DNA of 64,000 nucleotides, taken from NCBI GenBank assembly GCA_023525975.1, contig CM042039.1, positions 10,818,501 through 10,882,500 of the forward strand, written 5' to 3'. Of this stretch, positions 9,455 to 20,063 are shown in pieces. The DNA is from Smallanthus sonchifolius (Eukaryota; Streptophyta; Magnoliopsida; Asterales; Asteraceae). A model generated the notes under the pieces. It saw only the letters and a list, made by a program, of their open reading frames with translations, was not told the DNA's origin and searched no databases. The translations under genes were made by a program, and so were the position numbers. Numbering within the stretch: position 1 is the first letter of the stretch; every line of letters starts with the position of its first letter.

Positions 9455-9798
9455 TAAAAGATACTAAAAAACTATTAATTATAAATACATGTTTAATTTG
9501 GTAATCGTGAAACATAATAACATACCAACACAACAAGGGTTAAACGCAATAACGAATGCTAATAAAACAACTAGGACAACATAAAACTTGAAATCAACCG
9601 TTAAGGATTAGGTGCTATTGTGCTAATACTAATTCAAAAGGCTAAACTTATGTTTACCAGACCCAAGAACTGTTTGACCAAACTCACCAGACCCAAAATT
9701 TTCAACCCCTTAGGGCGCCTCATAAACTGATCAAGTCATACTCAAAAGCCAAGAAATAACTAAGTTATACTGATCAGACACGAATAAAATGATTATAG
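9455..9798. other. intergenic flank, unit 1 with small deletion
   Basis: No gene. Compared with units 2 and 3, about 400 bp is missing at about 9734 (after GGGCGCCTCATAAA). Confidence 0.55.
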
Positions 9799-9941
9799 GA
9801 GGCTCAGATCTGTAAACAACGGAACAAAGAAGGATAAATCCGCCATGGCTGCAAATCTATGAATTGCCCCGCCAAGATGCGAATAATCTCAAACTTTGCT
9901 CCAATCCACTCGGACAGACTGAAATTTATCATCACAGCCTC
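9799..9941 (-). ncRNA. candidate box C/D snoRNA (R-block copy 3, intact)
   Basis: On the minus strand GAGGC-T-GTGATGA opens and CTGA-GCCTC closes a 143-nt block, giving a 5-bp terminal stem next to consensus boxes C and D. A TATA-like run (TATATATATATAC) lies about 30-45 nt upstream on the same strand. Internally GCAAATCTATGAATTGC can form a near-palindromic hairpin. Length, boxes and stem are identical at 36501-36643. 143 nt is long for a plant C/D snoRNA. No complementarity to rRNA was established. Confidence 0.55.
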
Positions 9942-10023
9942 TTAATACATGTGTTTCTAACCTAGTATATATATATATATACACAACAGCTTCAACTTCA
10001 GCAAACTGATTGAACAAAACAAA

Positions 10024-10311
10024 GGGGTTGTTGAAATCTCAACAAAATCATCGGCCACGAACACCAATTTTGACCGAATAAAGTCAAAATTAGACTTCGA
10101 TTTGAACAGAGGAGGGCAACCACCCCTAGAAACCATGTTTCATAATCTCCTCTGAGATGGCCTCATCTCGTCCGAGTGGAATTTGTTTACATCAGATCCC
10201 TAATTTGTGACTGTCGCCTCATATTTGTTTGTATGCAGGGTATTTGAGGGTAAATTACAAACCAGGTCCTTGGAGTATTTCTAAATATGCACTTTGAGCT
10301 TTGAACTTTTC
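10024..10311. repeat. Q-block copy 3
   Basis: Complete block of about 285 bp. It is the uninterrupted equivalent of the site hit by the small LTR element. Its GTCCGAGTGGA is complementary to the R-block on the same (minus) strand: an 11-nt match, GTCCGAGTGGA / TCCACTCGGAC. Confidence 0.8.
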
Positions 10312-10379
10312 ACTCTAGGACTATATGTCTATACGAGCAAATTATACTTTATTAACTCGTAAACGGTAAAACGTTATAA

Positions 10380-10653
10380 TCCTTATTTTAATAAATGATT
10401 TCAAATAATCACACGTGTTATCACTATACTTTTTCTCACTAAAATCTTCTAATTTTTCTTTTTTTATGTAAGTTTGAATTTTAAAATCTAATCATGTTAA
10501 TGTTGTTTTTTTTTTAAATAATATAAAACTTGAATTCTAATCATTACTTAATTTGAATTCTAATATAAAATTTGAAATCTAATCTTCCCTACATTATTGT
10601 ATTTATTATTTTTTTATTAAATAATCTCATGTAATACATGGGTATATATCTAG
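10380..10653 (+). mobile_element. short Helitron-like element
   Basis: The 3' end is clear: CTCATGTAATACATGGG hairpin followed by ATCTAG and T. The 5' end is taken at A|TCCTTATTTTAATAAATG but is less certain. AT-rich interior with no ORF. The unit 2 copy is 37081-37351. Confidence 0.6.
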
Positions 10654-10769
10654 TAAATTTATAAAGTAACTAAAAATATATTGAATACTTGAGTATACGG
10701 TTAATAACTCGTAAATCGTTATAACAAATTTATAAATTTAGTATACTTTATTAACTCCAACCTGCTTCG

Positions 10770-11010
10770 TACTACCACTGTGCCAAGTTCCACCGGACCA
10801 CCATTGGTTGCTCCAAACCAGTGAACCCTATATTTCATTCCAAATTCACATCTTAAAATCTGATCTTGATCAGTTTTCAATATTTTTAAAGGGTTCACCC
10901 TGTATTTTTTAAAGGGTTCACCACAGTTTTTCTATATAGCTTTTTACTACAATTTCGAAACTAAGGGGTTTCGATGAACCCACCACTATGTAAATCCACC
11001 CATGTGACTA
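10770..11010 (-). mobile_element. remnant of a GGGTGGATTTAC-type DNA transposon
   Basis: The right edge, reading inward on the minus strand, starts near GGGTGGATTTACATAGTGG. The interior has repeated GGGTTCACC motifs shared with 26377-26500. The opposite terminus is not resolved. Confidence 0.4.
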
Positions 11011-11429
11011 GGGTTATGGATATGTGAAAAAAAAAAGTAAGCCAGAGAAGGGGGGAGGGGTTGTTAATGTGTGTGTATATATTATTTTTTGTTTTTATAT
11101 AGTAGGTATAATAATAATAATCTATTTATATAATAAACAAGTAAAATTTATGACATCACGGTGCTTCTCATAAAATTTTCCCCGCCCAAACCATTTATAC
11201 GCGTTTGATAAAACACGCGGACCTTTTTTGGATCCAAATAACCCGATGTCGCCATTTCAAAACCCTACCCACAAAGATGTTCTTCCTCGTCGTCGTTTCA
11301 AATCTTCGCTGCCCATGTGCTAGGGTTCGAAGCAAGAGAAGCCAGTCGAACACCACCAATCTCCTATCAATTCTTCTTCTGCAAATGATTCACCTCTTTT
11401 ATGTGTACAACACACATATTTCTCACTCT

Positions 11430-11443
11430 ACCCTAACCCTAAA
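11430..11443 (+). promoter_or_regulatory. telo-box motifs in captured kinesin leader
   Basis: ACCCTAACCCTAAA, plus AAAACCCTA at about 11258, are telo-box-like motifs common in leaders and promoters of plant cell-cycle genes. They lie about 140 bp upstream of the kinesin start codon. They are not a telomere tract. The unit 2 equivalent is near 38134. Confidence 0.4.
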
Positions 11444-11579
11444 TCATTGAATCTATCCATCGACTTTGTTCTCGAAACCTCAAAATCTTTTAATTTTCAT
11501 CTCAGATCTTCAGTTTTTGGTTTTGAATACGATAATTGATGTTGCTAGATTTAATTTTGAAAATTGAACTCAGTTGATA

Positions 11580-11697
11580 ATGGCAGCGGAGGGAGTGATA
11601 TCCTTCTCGGTGGCATAAGCGATGGAAGATGTTCTTCAACAACATGATAATCGATCGAGAGAACTGGATTTGAATTCCCGTGGAGCAGAGGAAGCTG
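11580..11697 (+). pseudogene. KIN14: kinesin-14 (calponin-homology type) first exon fragment
   Basis: The 118-bp exon begins MAAEGVISFSVA, has an in-frame TAA at codon 13, then AMEDVLQQHDNRSRELDL and SRGAEEAG, ending at a GTATGT donor. This matches the conserved N-terminus of plant kinesin-14 proteins that precedes the calponin-homology domain. Those proteins are minus-end-directed microtubule motors. The CH and motor domains are absent. The stop codon and missing remainder make it non-functional. The about 380 bp of leader upstream appears to be captured too. The unit 2 copy (38284-38401) keeps the same stop, so the stop predates the duplication. Confidence 0.8.
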
Positions 11698-12273
11698 GTA
11701 TGTGTAATTTTGTTCCTTGCAATTAGTTCATGATTATTTTAAATTTGTTTCTGAAATTGTAAAAACCTTTATAATCTGTTCACAAATACTTAGATTGGTC
11801 TACAATAAAATATCATCTGTAATAATACATGCTTCCTGAATGATTTTTATTTTAATTTATCTGGTAGCCCAGACATGTATAAACTATTCTATGACCAATG
11901 GTATCTGTGTTTGTAGAAATTATATGGCATTTGTGTATGTATTGCCTTTCACATGTTATCCATGTTCAATAAAAGTTGGTAGTAAAACGTTTTAGATGAG
12001 TTGCAGACTTGCAGCCATTTTACACTTATCTGAATGCCCAAATGTAAGGGGTGTATTATAATAGGAAGATTTTTTGTAGTTTTAGTTTTATAAGATTGAT
12101 CTTACATTTTTGTTTATCTACAATATCATTTTGTGATACTTATTCTCCTATAAGATATGTTGATATTGTTATCCCTACATTTGCAATATTTGGTGTTATT
12201 TGACTAGAGTTTATGTTCAATTATTTATCTTGATAAAAGATCTGGGCTATCTGAAGTGGGTTTGTATTTGCAG

Positions 12274-12472
12274 GTTGATCTATTTTCTATAGTGAACCAG
12301 ATGAAGCAAAGTAAGAACAAGAAAATGATGTGGTAGATGATGCAAACTATTCAGAATACGTTGCTGGTGCACTTGGTATGGGTGACCAATTTTCTGGTAA
12401 AATTCCAGATGCTTAATGGGCAGGAGACATGGCACAACCATAAATTGCTTGTATGGTAAAATGGTGCAAATG
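12274..12472 (+). pseudogene. captured exon-like fragment, family not recognised
   Basis: Bounded by a TTTGCAG acceptor and a GTAAG donor. One frame reads NDVVDDANYSEYVAGALGMG and DQFSGKIPDA but has stops before and after these. It clearly derives from a protein exon. I do not recognise the parent. It follows the kinesin exon in the same orientation, though nothing shows it comes from the same gene. Confidence 0.5.
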
Positions 12473-12579
12473 GTAAGAAATTAGAAATCACTTGATTTCT
12501 TTTCGTTTATTTATATTTCTGTTATCATTCAAGATTTGCTTTATTTTGAGTTTTTTTAACTATGACCTTTTATTTTCAG

Positions 12580-12849
12580 CTCCCGTGTCTGCAGATGGCT
12601 GGGAAGTTGTGGCTGCCTTTGTACCTCAAGCCGAATTGAAATTGAGTGACCTGCTTGATGTTAAATTGATTGATACTATAAGTTGAGGTTACATGTTAAA
12701 TCACGGTATTGGTTTAAAGGTATGGTTTTAGATTTTAAAGTGAAACCTTTGAAACTTGAAGGTTTAGGCAGTTAATCAGTTTTTCCATGTTTTTAGGTGC
12801 GTGCATACGGAATCACCACTTCATATGTCCACACAATCTGCCCATCTCG
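12580..12849 (+). pseudogene. two captured exon-like fragments, family not recognised
   Basis: The first piece follows TTTTCAG and reads VSADGWEVVAAFVPQAELKL then SDLLDVKLIDTIS, ending in a stop near 12686. The second (about 12796-12849) sits between a TTTTTAG acceptor and a GTACG donor and reads VRAYGITTSYVHTICPSR. Both are conserved in unit 2. The composition is that of real protein, but I cannot name the parent gene. Confidence 0.5.
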
Positions 12850-14235
12850 GTACGTTACATGTTAAATTTAACCTTTGTATTTGTGCTCTCTGATATGTGA
12901 ACTTAAAAATTTGGATTTTGCGATCAACGATGTATACCAAAACTAAACTGTACATGTTTGGCCTGTTAGACCACCCGCCTTTTAGCTTTCGTTTTTTTTA
13001 TAGATTACACTTTCAAATATTAACTTGGTAGAAGATTGGTTCAAGTGTTGGGTGGATTTCTAACTTAAAGAAGAAACAGATTGCTTTTAAAAATATTTCA
13101 CATTTCATAATGGATCAACTGTTGGGTTTTTGTTCTTTCAATATTATATCAACTGCATCTTGACCAAATTCTCAAAATCAGTATTTACAATATATATAAC
13201 GAATTGAAAACCTTTGTAAAGTTTCTTTAACCTTGCTAAGTTTAAAAGAGAGTTTATTTATATGTTTACTTAAGGAATATAAAGTTTAATCAATTCTCAA
13301 ATTGAAGATATCTTTAGCTTTTTTGTCAAACATAATTCTGACTTTTACTTCAGTGTTTTTTTTCACTTAAATATGTGATGAATTCAATAAAGTAGCAAGT
13401 TGGTGATTTTTGTCAGTTTGCATTCAGTTGTTTTTCTCATTTACATTTAAAATAATCAACTGATTTAAACAAATAGAGAAGAGAAAAACAAAGGATCTCT
13501 ACAGCAACATTCTCTCTTCTATCTTCTATGTAGTCCTTGAATGCTTTTAGCCATTCTGCAACAATATCATGTAATACGAAGTCCCATATCGTTTATTTAA
13601 AAAAAATTAAAACATATTTTTTTAACCATGTTAACAAAATAACTATTAAAATATTTGTCAACAAATTACTAAAATTACTTTGTAGGGTACAACATCAACC
13701 TATACATGTTTTTATTAAACACGTGTAAACTTGCATTAGTTGCAATTTGAATGCTTATTTTCCCAGTTGGGATTAGGTTTCCTACGACATCAACCTCAAA
13801 CTGTATGTTTTAATATTTTTGGAATGGTATATACTATACATGAAACTTGGAGAAGGTTTTTTTATTGGTGTCAAATTGCTTACTGTGTGGTATATTGATT
13901 TTCAAATTGGTTACCATTAATTGGTTATGTTGGTGTCATTTATTTTGTGTATGTTAAAAGTCAATTGTCGGTGGGTCGGGTCATGTGGTTTTTAAGTTGC
14001 TTATTCATAATTGATTATATTGGTGTCAGTTGATCTATGTATGTTACTGTCGGTTGTTTTGTTGATTGATAAGTCAATTTTGTTAGCTTACGTAAGAATA
14101 AGAACAATTTTCATTATAAACGCGAAATCCGCTGCCAAGAAATATTTACAGATTTATGAACTATATTTGGTATATTTTTCTATTTTACATTGTATTGTTT
14201 ATTAGCCCCGTGTAATACACGGGTTCTAACATTAG

Positions 14236-15113
14236 TAATAATAATCAAATAGTTCCTAAGGTTTTACCTGGATAAAACTGTCGTCTAGGTTTAAGAAGTT
14301 GCATTTTAGGTTATCTTGTTTTTATTTTATAACTGGTATGAGTTTAAAAAAAATTAATTTTTTTTATAAAAATAACGTTTCTTTATTTAAAATATATAAA
14401 TACAAACAAATCTCAAACACCATCGACACCACCACCCAACTCAACCCTTTAAACTAAGTTGTAAGTAGGTAATTTACTATAAAGATAATAATATGGCAAA
14501 TTATAAAAATAGTTCCTATGCTTTAACATTAGTTAAAACATTTGGACACCACCACTGCAATCCCACCCTAATTTTTTGAATAATTCAGAATTTCGAATAG
14601 TTCATATTCGGTTTTGAATTTGGATTTTTTTAAACACCCCTAACCTCTCTCATCTAAACCCATTACCACCATAACATAAAGCTTAACCCTAATGGAATTC
14701 ACCATATGTCTCACTTTTGTAACCCTTTTTCATCATATTCCATCTCCTTCGTTGGAAGCTCGCATGCAGCACCCATTCTGACCACTAAAGGTGTCGATAC
14801 AATCCCACTTTCCTACCCAGCATCGTTATGTTGAACATGTATGTGCAGATAACGACATTTAACAACACTGTCATCTAAAAGGTCACAAAACGAGCAACGG
14901 TAATTACTAAATATGTTTAAAGGAGTTTAAATGCATTAATGTGAAACGAAATTGTGGGTATAATTATTTAAAGAAATAATTACAAATAATCCCATAATAT
15001 TAGTTGTTATTATTTGGATAAATAATAATTGCATATTAACATTAAATGAATATTTATTTGGAATAAACTTTATTTATATTATGGTTTAAATAATTATATA
15101 ATAATAATAATAA
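14236..15113. other. AT-rich segment with DNA-transposon remnant
   Basis: No gene. At 14570-14645 the sequence ends in TTTAAACACCCCTAAC after GAATAGTTCATATTCGG, which looks like the terminus of a hAT-like element (GTTAGGGGTGTTTAAA inward on the minus strand). Confidence 0.45.
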
Positions 15114-15549
15114 TCTATACTATATAATAAATAAAGGTTTCTCAGTGACACGTGTCCTCTTCACATTCATTCTTATAATTTTTTTCCCGTCTCTCTCTCT
15201 TATTAAATACACCTCCATCTTTTCAATAATAATATATTTTTAAACAAATTATTAATTATACTAATAAAACACATTTATTTTAAATTATCTCATATTATAA
15301 GAAACTTTGAAATCTAACTACCTAACTTATGGTTTCATTCAAAAGTAAATGAAAATCAGATTACTTTGAATAGTAATCAATTTATTTTCAAAACTCAATT
15401 ATACATTAACTTTTACATATTTTTAGATTTTGTTTTCCATTGTTAGTTTATGTGATTACATTTTTCCACCTATAAAATATATATAAAGATTTAATAATTT
15501 TATGTATTAATATTTTTTCACCCTGTTTAGTACACAAGTTATAAGTTAG
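15114..15549 (+). mobile_element. short Helitron (decayed 3' end)
   Basis: The 5' end A|TCTATACTATATAATAAATAAAGG is clear. The 3' end is a degraded version of the family hairpin (CCTGTTTAGTACACAAG) followed by AAGTTAG and T. The unit 2 copy is 43246-43680. Confidence 0.65.
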
Positions 15550-15551
15550 TA

Positions 15552-16969
15552 TCTCTTATAATAAAAAAAAACTAAATGGTTTTGACAAGTGTCATCACCA
15601 TAATCCACCTCACGATTCCCCCCCCCCCAAAAAAAAATCACATTTACATACATTATTAATTTTTTTTTTCATATTTAGCTCAAATGTGTTTAGAAAATTA
15701 CATAAATAAACATTTAACCAAATCAATTCACCATTATTACCATTGACTCAAATTGTTTTTTTTAATTATCATCAAAAGTGGATATTTTAAAAAATCAAGA
15801 ATTAAAAAATAGAAGATTTAAAAATAACAAGTTTTAAAGTTTTATTATAAAAAAATGAGTTTTTTAAATTTTATTATTATAAAACAAGATTTTTTTTTAG
15901 TTTTACATATAAAGTTTGAAAATACTACTTTTGTATTTTAAATAAATATTCGTTAGAATAAAGTTTACTAATCTTTAGTTAGTAATTTTTTAATTAAGTT
16001 TGATATTTATAAATAAATTTTTTGTTTTGATTTAAAAATGTTAATAGTTAGTTTTTAATTAAAATTTAGATAATTATAAACATTTTTTAAAAAATGTATT
16101 ATATTATAAACTTTAATTTTTTTTAAATGACGAGTTTTTCTAAAAAAAATATGTTTGGTTTCATTTATAATTTATTAGTTTTAATGGTTTTCACATTTAA
16201 TTATGTAATTTTAAATTTAAATTGTGTCGATATATTAAAGAGTGCAATTTTTAAATTTTGGAGTTTTAAATTTTGAATTTAAAAGACGATATATTGTTGA
16301 AATTTAAATTTTATTTGTATTTTTATTTTATTTTAAATGAGATATTAAATATTAAAAGTTTAGTGAGATTTTCTGTATAAAAGGCCAGATTTTCAAAAAA
16401 TAATTTAATTTTGATACGTAAATTTAATTAGAACTTAAATATTTGTAAGTATGTTACAACATCAATATTAAAGTTTTTATAAAAAGGTTGATAAAGTTTC
16501 AAAAAACTAATAAAATGGAGAAACAACGTATGCAAGAAAATCGTTGACCAATTTGATTATCTTTGATTTCTTTGACTCCATACCGGCTTCAATCAGGTTT
16601 GCACCATTTGTGACATTTTTTCAAACGGTTTTGCCTATTTTGTGATTTCAGTCATTAAGGAAAGAAACTCTATTTTTTGTTGTATTTAGTGGGTGTTAAA
16701 CATGGAAAAGTTATCAATACCACGTCAAATATTGTGTACAATGAAGTATTTTTAAATTTGTAAATCATCATTGTAAGGTTTCATTTGACATGTAATTTAA
16801 TGCATTTAAAAAAGTACACCACTTAATGAATGTATTTTTATGTATTTTTTTTTGATGTTTTGATTACTCTAATCTATATATTATTAACATTTAACAAAAT
16901 AAAAAAACTACCAATATAATCTTAATGCTTCACGGTTTCACCTCATGTAACACATGTGAGTAAAGCTAA
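15552..16969 (+). mobile_element. 1.4-kb Helitron-like element, directly abutting the previous one
   Basis: The 5' end A|TCTCTTATAATAAAAA lies 2 bp after the preceding Helitron end. The 3' end has a short hairpin (CATGT-AAC-ACATG) followed by AAAGCTAA and T (a CTRR end). The interior is extremely AT-rich with no convincing ORF. The unit 2 copy is 43683-45100. Confidence 0.6.
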
Positions 16970-17719
16970 TAATATTAATAAATATTAAAAGTCAAATTTT
17001 GTATGTGAGTTGATATTACTATTCAAAATTTACAAGTACCTGGGTCAAACTTTTTTATTTTATTTTTTAATATTCTCATATTCACTATTCAAAATTTACA
17101 AGTGTCTAAGCCTAACGTACAATCCATTTGATGCATACTTTTTTTATTTTTACTTTTTAATTTTCTCATATGCACACCTTTTGTTTTATATAAAATCAAT
17201 TCCTTATTTTTTTTAATTATTTTAAAGGTTTTTGTTATTTTTTTCTCATATTCTGCTTTGGTTTAAAAAGTTGTAGGAAATGTAAACCAATTGGCGTAGT
17301 GATCTCCGTGTTTTACGCTTAATCAGGCGACTCGGGTTCAAAACCCGCAGTTGTGGCCTTTGGCCGGTTTTAAAGGCTTCCATGCCAAATGTTTTTCAGT
17401 ATTTTAATTTATATTCATAAATCTTATACGCTCTTCTCGCGTAGGTGCGTTTACCTAAAGGTGTTGGCTTTATTTTATAAGCTTTCGAGGACGTTAATTT
17501 TTTCTGCGGCTTAAGATGTCCCAACGCCCGTGTGTAAAAGCTAGGACTATCGTTTGGAAGCCGCCGCAACGTGCGGGGCCCGTTTATTGTTAAATCATGA
17601 AACACACTTTTATGTGTGTTCACGTATGAATTTATATATATATATATATATATATTATATTTAAATTAATAATAAATATATATATTGAATCAAATATGAT
17701 TTGATTTGAATATTAAACA
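16970..17719. other. AT-rich stretch; possible second Helitron 3' region
   Basis: It contains the tRNA-like fragment annotated separately. At about 17561-17581 GCCGCCGCAACGTGCGGGGC resembles the GC-rich 3' hairpin of another Helitron family, but no CTRR end follows. No gene was found. Confidence 0.4.
17290..17358 (+). repeat. tRNA-derived SINE-like head
   Basis: TTGGCGTAGTGATC fits a tRNA A-box, and GGGTTCAAAACCC about 45 nt later fits a B-box. Flanking pieces do not close a cloverleaf acceptor stem. It is probably the pol III head of a SINE. The tail was not identified. The unit 2 copy is 45438-45506. Confidence 0.45.
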
Positions 17720-18046
17720 CTAGGTTAAAACCACGTGTATTACACATGTTAAATAAGTATAATATTATATATTAAGTAATAAAAAATTATTTTTTTAAAA
17801 CTTGTGTTTTACACAGGTTGAACAAACCCGTTGAATACAATATAATCTGTTAACACATACACTTATCAAAATATGTCAGGAGATTTATTTATTAATATAA
17901 TATATAGATTAGTATTTCATTAAAATATATTATTATTAAAAGATAGATTTGTATTTAATAAGAGAGAGAGGCGAGAAAAAAATAATGAGAATCAATATGA
18001 AGATGAAACGTGGCATAGAAAACCTTTATTTATTATATAGTATAGA
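17720..18046 (-). mobile_element. short Helitron
   Basis: On the minus strand the 5' end is TCTATACTATATAATAA (right) and the 3' end is TAATACACGTGGTTTTAACCTAG before T (left). Immediately to its right is the 5' part of a second element of the same superfamily (18047-18397), so the two are nested or abutting. The unit 2 copy is 45867-46193. Confidence 0.7.
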
Positions 18047-18397
18047 TGTGTAAAAATATATTACATACGAATGATTGACAACAATATTCAAAATATATAA
18101 AAGTTAATATATAATTAGGTTTCGAAAATACGTTAATTACTATTTCATGCAATTTGACTTTCATTACTATTTGATTCAAAATAAAAGTTACATAATTATA
18201 TTGCAGAGTTTTTATAATAATAGATAAATTAAAATAAATATGTTTTATTAGTATAATTAGTATTTTAGTTAAAGATATATTGCTATTAAAATATAAAAGT
18301 ATATTTAATAAGACAGAGAGGCGGGAAAAAAATTATGAGAATGAATATGATGACTATACGTGACATGTAAAAACTTTTATTTATTATATAGTATACA
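18047..18397 (-). mobile_element. second Helitron, 5' part
   Basis: Homologous to the 5' three quarters of 4888-5327. The minus-strand start has decayed to TGTATACTATATAATAA here, while unit 2 (46194-46544) retains TCTATACT. Its 3' terminus is not visible next to the inserted element. Confidence 0.6.
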
Positions 18398-18669
18398 TAT
18401 TCAAGTTATAAATGAGATGTCATATCGTACACGAGTAGTAATCATGTTGTAAAGAAATAAAACGGATTTTCACGTTTTTAAGACGCTGGACGTTGCCGGA
18501 GAGACACCGACTCCGGCCATCCGATCGTTTACCAATGGTTGTTCGCATTCAATTGGAACATTTTTTGTGTTCAATTAAAAGCCCTGGTTCTCCTGCTTTT
18601 TTCATTTTCTACAGCCACAAAAGCCCTGATTCAATTTAAGGTCTGAATATGCTTCATTTTTTTTTGCAG

Positions 18670-18749
18670 GTGTTGAAGCTTGCAGGGAAGGAAGCACATG
18701 GAGTCATGTTGCATCTGGCCAAACCCGAATTCAGACTCCAAATGCCCGG
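18670..18749 (+). pseudogene. captured exon fragment, family not recognised
   Basis: Exon of about 80 nt between TTTTTGCAG and GTATGT. Two frames are open: one reads EACREGSTWSHVASGQTR, the other VLKLAGKEAHGVMLHLAK. Unit 2 (at 46818-46894) has one G fewer at the donor. This is the first of a run of same-strand exon fragments. Parent gene unknown. Confidence 0.45.
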
Positions 18750-18885
18750 GTATGTTTTTTTGACTGATTTGTGAGTTTTGAGTTTCAGGATCTAATTTCA
18801 ATTTAGGGATTTATAACTTTTTTTCGTTAATTTGTTTGACAAAAGTGTTGATTGAAGTCAAAATTGTGTTGTATTTTCCTTTCAG

Positions 18886-19292
18886 ATGTTCAAGTTCATC
18901 AAAAGCTCCTGTAAGTGATAATTTGATGCTCTAATTTACCTAATCTGGTGCTCGCTCAGGTTATAAAGTTCATCATCTCTAAGAATTTTTGAACTGCTGA
19001 TTGAATTTTTGTTTGATTTGATATTTCATATTGAATTGATTTGATAGATAGATTGTGTATTATTGATCAAACTGTTTATAGGGATTTATAGTTACAATGA
19101 CAACTTCAGTTTACGAAATGTTTCTTCTGATGAAACTGGTTTGTAAATTTTATTTGTTTCTCAGTGGTAGTATAAACTATTTTATTTCTTTATCATTTTT
19201 GAATGGCATGAATTAAATTCTTATTGCAGGCAGAAGCATTCAGAGATTCTTTCCCACCCTCTCACAAATCTTTGAGTAGATTGATAAATGAG
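18886..19292 (+). pseudogene. captured microexon and exon with intact splice signals
   Basis: A 25-nt microexon (18886-18910; CCTTTCAG acceptor, GTAAGT donor) is followed by a 63-nt exon (19230-19292; ATTGCAG acceptor) reading AEAFRDSFPPSHKSLSRLIN. The frames are open, but I do not recognise the parent gene. Confidence 0.45.
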
Positions 19293-19673
19293 GTTCCTTA
19301 CCTACCAAAATCAGTTCTTAAATTACTTGTGTGTTACTGGAAATGGTAGTGATTAAGTGTGTGGGCCGTGTAATGGGTCAAACTGACCGTTTATAGTATG
19401 GGGAAAATGTTTTAGGTTGGTCGGGCCAACCAAAAACAGTTTGTCATTTTCTTTTCTTGAGTTCATAGTTAGCATGTTAAAGATAATATAAAAGTTATTA
19501 CAATGATAAGTTAATCAACAGCCTCTTGTTTGGTTTAATATCAACTCTTCCTATATAAGTCATATTATCCATCCACAAAATCTAAATCAGAATATTTTTT
19601 TGTTACACCATTGAAATAGTTTACAAAATAATTCTTGTTTAAATGCTATTGCTTTTAAATTTTATATCACAAG

Positions 19674-19801
19674 TATCCGTATGATTGGCGCTCAAAAAAA
19701 CCTACAATTTTTAGGGCAATAGCACAATGGTTTGCCTCTGTGGAAGGATTCAGAGAGGCTGCTATGGATGCCATTAACCAAGTTACATGGACCCATCTCA
19801 G
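19674..19801 (+). pseudogene. OVA2: isoleucyl-tRNA synthetase exon fragment (organellar type)
   Basis: The 128-nt exon encodes YPYDWRSKKPTIFRA, AQWFASVEGFREA and AMDAINQVTW. This is the strongly conserved segment of bacterial/organellar-type IleRS (PYDWR-KP--FRAT-QWFAS) in the catalytic half of the enzyme. The enzyme charges tRNA-Ile in plastids and mitochondria. Only this exon is present, with no HIGH or KMSKS motif, so it cannot make an enzyme. It ends at a GTGC donor. An identical piece lies at 47819-47946. Confidence 0.85.
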
Positions 19802-20063
19802 GTGCATAAATATTTTTTAATTTATAAATTGAAAATGGATTTCTTCCAGAATTGGTGAGCAATTTAGGATATTTATTTTCATATTAGGTTTTGTTATGCT
19901 TTTCTTCATTTCACAAATTGTTTTAGTTGAACATTTCTCAAAACATGTTATTATACGTGTCAAATTGGTAAGTTTTATTGAATGGTTCGAACGACCAGTT
20001 TAAATGGGCAGTTTTATCAATTGGGGTAATCGATTATTTTTATTTAATGATGGCGATGCTCAG

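Larger units (their letters stand above)
11121..14235 (+). mobile_element. gene-capturing Helitron, unit 1 (internally deleted)
   Basis: The 5' end TCTATTTATATAATAAACAAG follows an A. The 3' end has a perfect hairpin CCCGTGT-AAT-ACACGGG, then 12 nt ending ATTAG before T (a TTAG variant of the usual CTRR). Between them lie the promoter/5' UTR and first exon of a kinesin-14 gene and several other exon-like pieces, all in the plus orientation with intron splice signals still present. That is the usual signature of Helitron capture. Compared with 37821-42367 this copy lacks 1,428 bp at about 13574. No Rep/helicase gene is present. Confidence 0.78.

Noticed and set aside
11430..11443. Telomere-like ACCCTAACCCTAAA
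   Set aside because: Only two repeats, in a gene leader context. It is interpreted as telo-box promoter motifs, not telomeric DNA.
13576..13590. GTCCCATATCG resembles the plant snRNA upstream element (RTCCCACATCG)
   Set aside because: There is one mismatch, no correctly spaced TATA box with an snRNA or U3 sequence downstream, and it lies inside the Helitron.
17396..17623. 75-codon minus-strand ORF after the SINE-like head
   Set aside because: No homology recognised, and the sequence overlaps a Helitron-like GC-rich hairpin.
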